Shown here: positions 1 through 6,918 of the stretch, piece by piece
Numbering within the stretch: position 1 is the first letter of the stretch
Layout of the letters: each line of letters begins with the position of its first letter
Origin: Helicobacteraceae bacterium
GTDB lineage: Bacteria; Campylobacterota; Campylobacteria; Campylobacterales; Sulfurimonadaceae
Reading direction: 5' to 3'
NCBI GenBank assembly: GCA_030642185.1
Contig: DAOWOG010000062.1
Span: 1 to 6,918, forward strand
Length of the DNA stretch: 6,918 bases
Position numbers and translations under genes: made by a program
Notes under the pieces: model-generated
Told to the model about the DNA's origin: nothing
The model's input: the letters and a program-made list of their open reading frames with translations, nothing else
The model's database searches: none

Positions 1-776
1 CCGCCCATCATCTCAACAAATTTACTGGAGATACTTAATCCAAGACCTGTTCCGCCATATTTTCTGCTGATTGAGCTGTCTGCCTGGGCATAAGAGTCGA
101 ACAGTTTTGCCAACTGCTCCTCTTTCAAGCCGATTCCGGTGTCGGCTACTTCAAATTGAACTGTTGTCGTATAACGATCCGGGCTAAGTGCTTTTATCGT
201 TAGGACAACCTCCCCGTGATCGGTAAACTTGACACCGTTGTCCATCAGGTTGACAAGTACCTGTGTCAGTCGAAACGGATCGCCTATCAAATTGACCGGA
301 ACATCTTTTTCAATATTAAAAATGAGCTCAACGTCTTTTGTATTTGCCCGTATCCCTACGATATCCGAAACCTGCTCAAGTACTGTATTGATATTAAAAT
401 CGATCGATTCAAGTTCAATCTTTCCCTCTTTTATCTTGGAAAAATCAAGAATATCATTGACCAGATGCTGTAAGAATGTGGAAGCGTTGTCGATTTTTGA
501 GAGCGTTTCAAACTGCCTGTCGCTCAGTTTGCTCTGAAGCAATATTTGGGTAAAACCTTTAATGGCATTCATCGGTGTACGTATTTCATGGCTGATATTA
601 GTCAGTAGTGATTCTTTCACCTTCGTCGCTTTTTCAGCTTCAAGGAGTGCCATTTCAAGTTTTTTATTGTACTTTCTTTGATTCAAATGGCTGATAATGC
701 CCATCAGAACAATAAAAATAACGACTCCCAGACTAATCCACACGATATTACCCTGAGTGATGATTGTTTCAGTCAA
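1..776 (-). CDS. Membrane-anchored histidine kinase, C-terminal part beyond the window
   Basis: Sensor histidine kinase; 258 codons are visible and the gene runs off the left edge. Numbered from a TTG at 774-776, the protein has a few polar residues, one membrane helix (about 11-31), a short probable coiled coil (33-58), a HisKA dimerisation helix with the phospho-acceptor H63 in SHEIRTP, and an ATPase domain. The ATPase shows the N-box ([11 protein letters not shown]180), the G1 box DTGIGL (212-217) and the G2 box GGTGLGLS (241-248). The core closely parallels the large kinase at 1698-5066, so receiver domains may follow outside the window. The frame is open up to 851, but the only ATG before the H-box that could be near the start (702-704) lies inside the membrane helix, so TTG 776 or GTG 743 must start the protein. 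It lies 28 bases after the GGDEF gene and is probably co-transcribed. There is no extracellular sensor domain. The kinase identity is firm; the start is uncertain. Confidence 0.88.
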   Translation of the reverse strand, partial: MTETIITQGNIVWISLGVVIFIVLMGIISHLNQRKYNKKLEMALLEAEKATKVKESLLTNISHEIRTPMNAIKGFTQILLQSKLSDRQFETLSKIDNASTFLQHLVNDILDFSKIKEGKIELESIDFNINTVLEQVSDIVGIRANTKDVELIFNIEKDVPVNLIGDPFRLTQVLVNLMDNGVKFTDHGEVVLTIKALSPDRYTTTVQFEVADTGIGLKEEQLAKLFDSYAQADSSISRKYGGTGLGLSISSKFVEMMG

Positions 777-785
777 AATATGGGT

Positions 786-793
786 CCGCCTTT
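786..793 (-). promoter_or_regulatory. Candidate ribosome binding site for the second kinase
   Basis: On the minus strand the sequence AAAGGCGG lies in the 28-base gap after the GGDEF stop codon. The AAAGG core is 12 bases upstream of the TTG at 774-776, which is rather far. A competing choice is GTG at 741-743, preceded by CAGGG about 8 bases upstream, which would place the membrane helix at the extreme N-terminus. Neither site is strong enough to settle the start. Confidence 0.35.
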
Positions 794-804
794 CTTTTAG
801 TGTT

Positions 805-1701
805 TTAGCTTCGAATCTGATTGCGCGTCGATCGTTTTGCCTTATAAAGGTTCATATCCGCGCGCTTGATGACACTGTCTATATCTTCGTCATTATGTTC
901 CACCTGTGCCATGCCCATACTAATGGTAAAATTGACTTCGACACCAGAGAGATTATGGGTCTGATCAACTGCCTTACGAATCTCATCAGCACGGATCAGG
1001 GCCTCTTCTTTCGTAAGATGTGACATCATAATGGTAAATTCATCTCCACCAAGCCGCGCGAAACAGTCACCATATTTAAGATGGCTATTGAAAATATCGG
1101 CAAATTTTTTGATAACCTCGTCACCGATATCATGCCCGTGAGTATCGTTAATATCTTTAAACCTATCAATATCTACAATAAAAAGAAAAAGCGAAAAATA
1201 GTTCTCTTTCACTTTTGAGAACATCACTTTGGCCTCTTCAAAAAATCTTCGCCGGTTGGAGATACCGGTCATGGAATCTTCTCTCGCCATTTTTTCCAGT
1301 GACTGCATGGCATATTTCAGTTTCAACTGTGTCTGTACGCGGGCTAAAACCTCTCGCGGGCTATAAGGTTTTGTGATGTAGTCAACCCCGCCGGTATCAA
1401 AAGCTTTGACGATACTCTCCGTATCCGTTTTAGCGCTGAGAAAAAGGATGGGAATGTCTTTGGTTTCCGGATTTGATTTGATGATCGTACAGGTCTCATA
1501 GCCGTCAAGACCCGGCATAGCAATATCCAAAAGAATAAGATCCGGCTTCTCCTCTTCAAGGCTTTCCAGCGCTGATTCACCGTCAAGTGCTGCACTGACG
1601 TCATAGTCCGATAAAAGTCCGACAAGATAATCGATGTTAGATGCTATATCGTCAACGATCAAAATTTTAGGCAATTCCTGATTCACATCTCTCCCTTTCA
1701 T
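805..1701 (-). CDS. Receiver-GGDEF response regulator (diguanylate cyclase)
   Basis: Predicted cytoplasmic response regulator that makes cyclic di-GMP from two GTP; 298 residues, two domains. The receiver (about 11-125) has the acidic pair D17/D18, phospho-acceptor D59 in [14 protein letters not shown]89 in FLSA and K111 in ITKPY, so all switch residues are present. A helical linker (about 126-140) leads to the GGDEF domain (about 141-298). Visible there are [21 protein letters not shown] (metal ligand D177, guanine contact N185), D194 and an intact GGDEF at 218-222 in RLGGDEF. The architecture resembles WspR-type cyclases rather than PleD, which has two receivers. The inhibitory I-site position reads KYGD (209-212) instead of RxxD, so product inhibition may be weak. 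Its ATG overlaps the TGA of the upstream kinase (ATGA), implying translational coupling and a shared operon; the HPt domain of that kinase is the likely phosphodonor. A GTG at codon 6 is an alternative start. Confidence 0.95.
   Translation of the reverse strand: MKGRDVNQELPKILIVDDIASNIDYLVGLLSDYDVSAALDGESALESLEEEKPDLILLDIAMPGLDGYETCTIIKSNPETKDIPILFLSAKTDTESIVKAFDTGGVDYITKPYSPREVLARVQTQLKLKYAMQSLEKMAREDSMTGISNRRRFFEEAKVMFSKVKENYFSLFLFIVDIDRFKDINDTHGHDIGDEVIKKFADIFNSHLKYGDCFARLGGDEFTIMMSHLTKEEALIRADEIRKAVDQTHNLSGVEVNFTISMGMAQVEHNDEDIDSVIKRADMNLYKAKRSTRNQIRS
1691..1698 (-). promoter_or_regulatory. Strong Shine-Dalgarno-like motif inside the start of the GGDEF gene
   Basis: The minus strand reads AAAGGGAG across codons 2-4 of the 298-residue form, 4 bases before an in-frame GTG at 1684-1686. 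Upstream of the ATG at 1699-1701 only a weak GAAAG is seen, about 14 bases away. Either the ATG is used by coupling to the overlapping stop codon, or the GTG is the real start and gives 293 residues. Both forms keep the whole receiver domain. Confidence 0.4.
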
Positions 1702-4700
1702 GCTATCACAAGTCTTTCGAGCGTACTGACCGCATCTTTAAACTTATACTGTTTTAAATCAGCCAAAATAGTTTTAAGTGTATCAGATTTATCCTGTGGC
1801 CAGCTATAACTCTCAAGCTCTTCTGCAGCTTTTTTACAAGGTATCGCCTTTCTCATTTTGGCTTTTTCATACAATATAAAAAGCAGTTCGGCGAGTTTTT
1901 CTTCATCAATTAAAACCTTACGTACATTCATTTCAGGTTCTGCTTTTTTCTGTTGAGTGATCATTGCCATCAGACGTTCAAGGGCTTTGCTGTAATGCTC
2001 AAGCAGATGTGTATAATCACCTGCCTGATCGGAAAAAGCCTCTTCCAACAGTTTGACCGTTTTAAATACCGTTTTTGCCCCAAGATTTCCGGACGTACCT
2101 TTTATCGTATGGGCAAGAATCTTCGCCTCGCTGAAGCGCTGCCGGGCAATCAATGTTTTAAATTCATTCACAGAACTTCCGAATAACCCCGGAAAATCAA
2201 ACAGAGCTTTCTTATAGAGCTTGATATTACCGCCAACGCGTGCGATGCCTTCCCTGCTATCGAGCACATCATCTGCAGCAGCCTGTTCAAATCCATATTC
2301 AAAACGGCTCTCTTTCTTTGGCGCACTGTTGATCTCAACTGTTTCTGTTTTTACACCGTAGAAATCCGTCTTTTTTTCAGGCGTACTTTTGATCTCTGCT
2401 GTTTCTGCTTTTACACCGTAGAAACCCGTCTCTTTTTCAAGCCCGCTTTTGATCACTTCTATTTCAGGTTTCATATCGTAGAATGCAGTCTCTTTTCCAG
2501 GCTTTCTTTTGCTCCTTAGCGGTTCTTTTTTCACAGAAATATATTCTAATAAAACGCTATAAAAAGCTTCAACATCGATGGGTTTTTGCAAATATGCCTG
2601 CATTCCCACTTCTCTGGCATGATCAATATCTTTTTTCATGGCATTGGCTGAGAGCGCTATGATCGGAATATGATCATACTGATTCCATTTTCTGATCTGA
2701 GCCGTCGTATCATATCCATCCATGATCGGCATGTTGATATCCATTAAGATAAGATCAATGTTCTCAATCGTCGGAAGCCGCATCAGCGCTTCCTTTCCGT
2801 TATTGACAATAATAACTTCAATCCCTGTATCCTCAAGCAGACCAAAGACAACGGTCTGATTGATTTCATTATCTTCGGCGAGCAATATTTTACTGCCGTG
2901 TAAGCGCATCAGATCCTTGCGTCTAACCTTCTCTCTTCTAACAATTTTTTCCATTTTTTCTTTCGAAAACAGTTCCAAGATCACATTAAAGACAGTCTGT
3001 TGATTAAACGGTTTGATGAGATGTGTTTTAATCGTTAGATTTTGAAACATACTCTCGTTGGTTATCTGCATACTGTTCTCGAGCAGTACCAGTTCAACAT
3101 CGGACAACTTCTCAATCACATCCTTTTCACAGGACATGAGAAGATTTTTATCCACAAAGACTGCATCATACGAATGCATCTTTACCAAAACAGCCAATTC
3201 CTGTACGCTGGATGCATGAAAAGCAGTAAATTGAAAATATTCCAGCGTTCTTGCCAAAACACTCAATGTCTTGCTGCTTTTATCAGCAATCAATACTTTT
3301 TTCTTCATCATACTTTTTGATGGCAATCGGTATCTTCTGCGTTCAGTATCCTGCCGGGTATTTAAAGGGATGGTAAATATAAAATCACTGCCCTTGCCGT
3401 ATTCACTTTCAACACGGATCTCTCCGCCCATTCGTTCAACAAGCTGTTTGGCAATACTGAGTCCCAAACCGGTACCGCCATATTTTCTGCTTGTGGAACT
3501 GTCTACCTGTGAAAACGATTCAAACATTATTCCGATCTGCTCCCGGGTTAAACCGATTCCCGTATCGCTCACTGTAAACTGTAACAGGGGAAAATTACTC
3601 TGATTGGAAAGCAGTTTGACTTTCAGTGTAATGTCACCCGCATCGGTAAACTTAACTGCATTATTCATCAAATTAACTAAAACCTGTCCTAGACGAAGCG
3701 GATCTCCGTTAATCATTACAGGCGTATCCTTATCAATATCAAAGATTACTTCCAAGCCCTTTTGTCGGGCTTTGATACCGATCATATTGGAAACATGATC
3801 CAGGGTCTCGTTTAAATTGAAATCAATATCTTCAATCTCAAGTTCTCCGGCTTCAATCTTCGAATAATCAAGGATATCATTGATGACGCTCAAGAGAAGA
3901 TCGGCAGAACTTTTAATTTTGTAAAAGTAGTTACGCTGTTTTTCACCCAGATCACTCTGCATAAGAATATGACTGAATCCCATAATCGCATTCATCGGAG
4001 TGCGGATTTCATGGGAGACATTAACAAGAAATTCATCTTTTGCTTTAATTGCTTTATCTTTCTCCACCATGGCATCTTTAAGCTGTTGATTATACAATTT
4101 CGATATTTCGAGATAATCCTCTTTAAGCTGAGTGGCATCTTTTGCCTCACTGGCATAAGCTTCAAGCCTACGGTTATGTTTTTTGAGTATTCTATAACGA
4201 ACCAGTCCAAGAAGAATGATCAGAAGTGATACAACCATAGTCAGCCCTATCAGCGTATAATCCATCCCCTTCTCATAGCGTATCGATATCCAGTGATTCA
4301 GTATCTCCTGTTTTTCCCGCTCACTGATTGCGTTGATGGCCTTGTCAAAAACCGACAGTAAAAGAGGTTCTTCATCCCGAATTGCGATACCAAGTTCCAG
4401 ACTCTCATCAAATTTTCCGACAATTTTCAGATGGCTGACCAGCTTATGCTGATAGAAATAACTCATTTCGGCGATGGTACTTACAAAACCGTAAAGCCTC
4501 CCATCAGTTACCTGCTTAAGCGCTTCATCACGTGAAGCGACTTCGACAAGATTGATATCAGGATACTTGTTTCGCAGTAATTCTACAGACGCATATCCCT
4601 TGAGAACACCAATTTTTTTATGAAATACACTCTCGATATTCTCCAAAAAAGGCTCTTCATTTTTTGTCACCAGGACAAGCGGAGTATGTAGATATGGCTG

Positions 4701-5066
4701 TGTGAAATGCAAATATTCCTGTCGCAGCGGCGTCTGCATCGCCAATGACAAAATGTCACATTTTCTTTTTTTCGCCGCGGCAAGAGATTCCACCCAGTTT
4801 TCTGTCGGATACAGTCTGATCTTTTTACCGATCTTTTGTTCAATCAGTCTAAAATAATCTGCGCTCATACCGATATATTTGCCATTGTCTATTTTTTCAT
4901 AGGGCATAAAATCGGGATCAACGCACATTACTATCTCTTTTTTCTTGTTCAGATAGGCGTATTCTTCGGGTGTTAAGAGATCTTCAAATCCTTCAACATT
5001 ACTGGAGAGCATTGAATTAAATAAAAGTAGTAAAAAAAATAGAAATAAGAAAGGTTGTTTTGTCAT
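1698..5066 (-). CDS. Hybrid sensor histidine kinase with periplasmic solute-binding sensor, two receivers and HPt
   Basis: Inner-membrane phosphorelay kinase of 1122 residues, BvgS-like in plan but with one sensor lobe pair and no PAS domain. Order: signal peptide (1 to about 26, no lipobox); family-3 solute-binding-like domain (about 44-263, with TPLRQEYLHFTQPY at 112-125); membrane helix (about 271-290); coiled-coil linker (295-345); HisKA with H352 in SHEIRTPMN; ATPase with N469, DTGIGL (501-506) and GGTGLGL (530-536); first receiver (about 588-702), degenerate but keeping D639 and K685; second receiver (725-842) with E731/D732, D776, S806 and K828; a 3 x 20-residue repeat linker (858-917); HPt (about 931-1040) with H986 in AHTIKGTSGNLGA; and an extra helical tail (1050-1122). 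The expected relay is H352 to D776 to H986, then out to the receiver-GGDEF protein encoded next. The ATG lies 76 bases after dnaK, has no Shine-Dalgarno sequence, and is chosen because it gives a complete signal peptide. The ligand cannot be predicted. Confidence 0.95.
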   Translation of the reverse strand: MTKQPFLFLFFLLLLFNSMLSSNVEGFEDLLTPEEYAYLNKKKEIVMCVDPDFMPYEKIDNGKYIGMSADYFRLIEQKIGKKIRLYPTENWVESLAAAKKRKCDILSLAMQTPLRQEYLHFTQPYLHTPLVLVTKNEEPFLENIESVFHKKIGVLKGYASVELLRNKYPDINLVEVASRDEALKQVTDGRLYGFVSTIAEMSYFYQHKLVSHLKIVGKFDESLELGIAIRDEEPLLLSVFDKAINAISEREKQEILNHWISIRYEKGMDYTLIGLTMVVSLLIILLGLVRYRILKKHNRRLEAYASEAKDATQLKEDYLEISKLYNQQLKDAMVEKDKAIKAKDEFLVNVSHEIRTPMNAIMGFSHILMQSDLGEKQRNYFYKIKSSADLLLSVINDILDYSKIEAGELEIEDIDFNLNETLDHVSNMIGIKARQKGLEVIFDIDKDTPVMINGDPLRLGQVLVNLMNNAVKFTDAGDITLKVKLLSNQSNFPLLQFTVSDTGIGLTREQIGIMFESFSQVDSSTSRKYGGTGLGLSIAKQLVERMGGEIRVESEYGKGSDFIFTIPLNTRQDTERRRYRLPSKSMMKKKVLIADKSSKTLSVLARTLEYFQFTAFHASSVQELAVLVKMHSYDAVFVDKNLLMSCEKDVIEKLSDVELVLLENSMQITNESMFQNLTIKTHLIKPFNQQTVFNVILELFSKEKMEKIVRREKVRRKDLMRLHGSKILLAEDNEINQTVVFGLLEDTGIEVIIVNNGKEALMRLPTIENIDLILMDINMPIMDGYDTTAQIRKWNQYDHIPIIALSANAMKKDIDHAREVGMQAYLQKPIDVEAFYSVLLEYISVKKEPLRSKRKPGKETAFYDMKPEIEVIKSGLEKETGFYGVKAETAEIKSTPEKKTDFYGVKTETVEINSAPKKESRFEYGFEQAAADDVLDSREGIARVGGNIKLYKKALFDFPGLFGSSVNEFKTLIARQRFSEAKILAHTIKGTSGNLGAKTVFKTVKLLEEAFSDQAGDYTHLLEHYSKALERLMAMITQQKKAEPEMNVRKVLIDEEKLAELLFILYEKAKMRKAIPCKKAAEELESYSWPQDKSDTLKTILADLKQYKFKDAVSTLERLVIA
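2316..2495 (-). repeat. Three tandem 60-bp units encoding a linker between receiver and HPt
   Basis: Three in-frame 60-bp units encode residues 858-877, 878-897 and 898-917 of the large kinase. The consensus is roughly KETxFYGVKxETxEIKSxPE, and a fourth partial copy (KESRF) follows. The last two full copies are close at DNA level, sharing for example TTTTACACCGTAGAAA (plus-strand sense); the unit encoded first has diverged more (FYDMKPEIEV). The charged, repetitive composition suggests a flexible spacer between the second receiver and the HPt domain. Copy number may vary between strains. Confidence 0.85.
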
Positions 5067-5072
5067 AGAGAC

Positions 5073-5103
5073 ATTATAAACTGGCTCGCGGGAAAAAGGT
5101 TAA
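5073..5103 (-). promoter_or_regulatory. Candidate promoter of the kinase/GGDEF operon
   Basis: A perfect TATAAT hexamer lies at 5073-5078 on the minus strand. A weak -35 candidate, TTAACC (5098-5103), matches TTGACA at four of six positions, with a long spacer of 19 bases. Only six bases (GTCTCT) separate the -10 hexamer from the kinase ATG, so a start 7 bases downstream of the hexamer would fall on the A of ATG, giving a leaderless message. A chance match in AT-rich DNA is possible. Confidence 0.5.
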
Positions 5104-5135
5104 ATGAAAGATAAATAGAAGCCGAAAGGCTTCTA
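5102..5135 (-). terminator. Rho-independent terminator after dnaK
   Basis: An 8-bp perfect inverted repeat, TAGAAGCC and GGCTTCTA (arms 5116-5123 and 5128-5135), encloses a 4-base loop. On the minus strand the loop is TTTC and the hairpin is followed by a T-rich tail (TTTATCTTTCATTT). It lies 7 bases beyond the dnaK stop codon. The tail is interrupted by A and C residues, so termination may be leaky, letting some dnaK transcripts run into the kinase operon. Confidence 0.75.
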
Positions 5136-5142
5136 CAAACGC

Positions 5143-6918
5143 TTACTCAATTTCGGCGTCAATAACGTCGTCGTCAGCTTTTTTGGCACCTTGTGATGCT
5201 TCACCGCCTTGCTGTGCTTCGTCTTTTTTATACATCTGCTCTGCCATTTTGTGGCTTGCTTCCGTCAAGACTTTGACTTTCTCTTCGATCTGCTCTTTCG
5301 TTGCGGATTCATCTTTGAGAATCTCTTTCAGATCAGTAATCGCCGCTTCAATTTTTGCTTTATCATCTGCTTCAACATTTTCACCCGCTTCCGAGAGTGT
5401 TTTTTCTGTTTGAGCAACAAGCGCATCTGCCTGGTTGCGAAGATCTACCATCACTTTGCGTTTTTCATCTTCTGCTTTGTTGTTTTCAGCATCCTGAACC
5501 ATCTGGTTGATCTCTTCATCACTCAATCCTGATGAACCGGTGATTTTGATCTCTTGTGATTTACCTGTTCCTTTGTCCTGTGCAGATACGGTTAGGATAC
5601 CATTGGCATCGATATCAAATGTCACTTCGATCTGAGGGACACCGCGTGGTGCGGACGGGATACCTGTCAACTCGAACAGACCGAGTGATTTGTTGTCTTT
5701 TGCAAACTCACGCTCACCCTGAACAACAGAGATACTTACCGCCGGCTGGTTATCTTCCGCAGTTGAGAACACCTGCGATTTTTTAACCGGGATCGTTGTT
5801 CCTTTTTCGATCACTTTCGTTGCAACACCGCCAAGTGTCTCAATTCCCAATGAAAGCGGTGTAACATCAAGAAGAAGAACATCTTTGACATCACCGCGAA
5901 GTACACCACCCTGGATCGCTGCACCAAGGGCTACAACTTCATCCGGATTAACACTTTTATTCAGCTCTTTACCGTCAAATTCAGCTGAAACCATCTCTTG
6001 TACCAGTGGAACACGGATTGATCCGCCGACCATGATCACTTCGTTAATCTCACCTTTACTCATGTCCGCTTCTTTAAGTGCCGTTTCAATGTGCTCGATC
6101 GTCTCTTTGATCATATCATTGATCATACCCTCGAATTTTGCTCTCGTCAACTTGATCACAAGGTGTTTAGGCCCTGATGCATCTGCCGTGATAAACGGAA
6201 GGTTGATCTCTGTTTCTGTTGCTGATGAAAGCTCTTTTTTTGCATTTTCAGCTGCATCTTTAAGACGTTGATGCGCCATTTTATCCGCTTTAAGATCAAT
6301 ACCGTGGTCTGATTTAAATTCGGATGCCAGGAAGTCTACGATTTTATTATCGAAGTCATCACCACCGAGGAATGCATTACCGTCTGTTGAAAGTACCTCA
6401 AAGGTACCGTCAGAGATCTCCAGAGTCGTCACATCAAATGTACCGCCGCCAAGATCGTAAACCATAACGTTCTCTTCCGCTTTGCTCTCTAAACCATATG
6501 CCAATGCAGATGCTGTCGGCTCATTGATAATACGAAGGACATTCAGACCCGCGATCGTTCCAGCCTCTTTTGTTGCTTTACGCTGTGAATCATTAAAGTA
6601 AGCCGGGACAGTAATAACTGCATCCGTCACCGGTGAACCAAGATAGGCTTCCGCATCTTCTTTCATTTTTGAAAGGATTTTTGCAGAAATTTCCTGTGGT
6701 GTATACACTTTACCGGCAACATCAATTGCCGCCATACCGTTTTTGTCAACAATGTTATAGGTTACTTTGTCATGTGCCTGCTTGGCATGCTCTTCGTTCA
6801 TCATCAAACCCATAATACGTTTCACTGAGTAGATCGTTTTTTCCGGGTTTGTAATCGCCTGGCGTTTTGCAGGATCACCGACAAGGACTTCGCCTTTATC
6901 TGTAAATGCCACTACTGA
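5143..6918 (-). CDS. dnaK: Chaperone DnaK (Hsp70), N-terminus beyond the window
   Basis: ATP-driven cytoplasmic chaperone that binds exposed hydrophobic peptides with DnaJ and GrpE. The visible part is 591 residues, ending in TAA. By comparison with E. coli DnaK about 37 residues are missing, including the first phosphate loop (GIDLGTTNS). The frame is open to the window edge ([15 protein letters not shown]), so the GTG at 6910-6912 is an internal valine codon. In fragment numbering, the nucleotide-binding domain shows [13 protein letters not shown] (101-113), [14 protein letters not shown] (130-143), [10 protein letters not shown] (153-162) and MVGGSIRVP (296-304). The interdomain linker DVLLLD is at 346-351. 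The substrate-binding domain follows (TPLSLGIET, then the helical lid), and the tail is [10 protein letters not shown]. The residue aligned with the E. coli autophosphorylation site T199 is alanine (GNAFLGG). A terminator follows. grpE and hrcA would be expected upstream in this phylum but are not visible. Confidence 0.98.
   Translation of the reverse strand, partial: SVVAFTDKGEVLVGDPAKRQAITNPEKTIYSVKRIMGLMMNEEHAKQAHDKVTYNIVDKNGMAAIDVAGKVYTPQEISAKILSKMKEDAEAYLGSPVTDAVITVPAYFNDSQRKATKEAGTIAGLNVLRIINEPTASALAYGLESKAEENVMVYDLGGGTFDVTTLEISDGTFEVLSTDGNAFLGGDDFDNKIVDFLASEFKSDHGIDLKADKMAHQRLKDAAENAKKELSSATETEINLPFITADASGPKHLVIKLTRAKFEGMINDMIKETIEHIETALKEADMSKGEINEVIMVGGSIRVPLVQEMVSAEFDGKELNKSVNPDEVVALGAAIQGGVLRGDVKDVLLLDVTPLSLGIETLGGVATKVIEKGTTIPVKKSQVFSTAEDNQPAVSISVVQGEREFAKDNKSLGLFELTGIPSAPRGVPQIEVTFDIDANGILTVSAQDKGTGKSQEIKITGSSGLSDEEINQMVQDAENNKAEDEKRKVMVDLRNQADALVAQTEKTLSEAGENVEADDKAKIEAAITDLKEILKDESATKEQIEEKVKVLTEASHKMAEQMYKKDEAQQGGEASQGAKKADDDVIDAEIE

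Noticed and set aside
216..537. Overlapping plus-strand reading frames of 85 and 102 codons
   Set aside because: They lie antisense to the kinase ATPase domain, which has clear motifs. They show no recognisable domain or ribosome site.
805..851. Possible programmed frameshift joining the GGDEF protein to the second kinase
   Set aside because: The kinase frame is open from 851 and lies in the +1 frame, but no slippery heptamer or stimulatory structure was seen. A TTG start with a nearby AAAGG is simpler.
757..1023. Plus-strand 88-codon reading frame
   Set aside because: It is antisense to the GGDEF domain and the following kinase start, and its protein has no recognisable features.
2316..2495. 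CRISPR-like array
   Set aside because: The 60-bp units are contiguous, in frame and coding, with no spacers.
3992..4210. Minus-strand 72-codon frame inside the large kinase
   Set aside because: It is a shadow frame within a continuous, well-supported coding sequence.
5064..5074. Three-codon upstream frame ATG-TCT-CTA-TGA overlapping the kinase start
   Set aside because: It would be too short, has no ribosome site, and its ATG overlaps the -10 hexamer, so it would not be in the transcript if that promoter is used.
5116..5135. Hairpin as a regulator binding site or bidirectional terminator
   Set aside because: The T-rich tail is only on the minus strand; no plus-strand gene ends here and the plus-strand flank lacks a T run.
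6910..6912. GTG as the start of dnaK
   Set aside because: The frame continues to the window edge with conserved DnaK residues (SVVAFT), so this is an internal valine codon in a gene cut by the window.

Overview
All four genes lie on the minus strand, so the window is read from right to left. The base composition is moderately AT-rich. The style of the DnaK (for example [21 protein letters not shown] and a short [10 protein letters not shown] tail) and the large sensory kinases together suggest a member of the Campylobacterota (Epsilonproteobacteria), perhaps near Sulfurimonas, Sulfuricurvum or Sulfurovum. That placement comes from remembered family character, not from a search.

Layout. At the right edge (5143-6918) is the Hsp70 chaperone gene dnaK, which lacks only its N-terminal codons (about 37 by comparison with E. 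coli DnaK). A short hairpin terminator follows it. The 76-base gap also holds a perfect TATAAT hexamer placed so close to the next ATG that the downstream mRNA may be leaderless. Next comes a three-gene signalling cluster: (i) a 1122-residue hybrid sensor kinase (1698-5066) with signal peptide, periplasmic solute-binding-like sensor, one transmembrane helix, kinase core, degenerate receiver, intact receiver, a 3 x 20-residue repeat linker, HPt domain and an extra C-terminal helical tail; (ii) a 298-residue receiver-GGDEF diguanylate cyclase (805-1701), whose ATG overlaps the kinase stop codon as ATGA; (iii) a second histidine kinase (1-776), cut by the left edge, which has almost no N-terminal sensor and no ATG upstream of its membrane helix.

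Likely working: a periplasmic signal sensed by the large kinase passes as phosphate from H352 to D776 to the HPt residue H986, and then probably to D59 of the receiver-GGDEF protein. This would control cyclic di-GMP synthesis. The second kinase resembles the first in its catalytic core and could feed or oppose the same pathway. The coupling is inferred from gene order and domain content. No RNA gene, mobile element, CRISPR array or gene-free stretch over 300 bases was seen. Nothing here looks like a wholly new system. The points of interest are the unusual domain details of the c-di-GMP phosphorelay module and its probable leaderless promoter.
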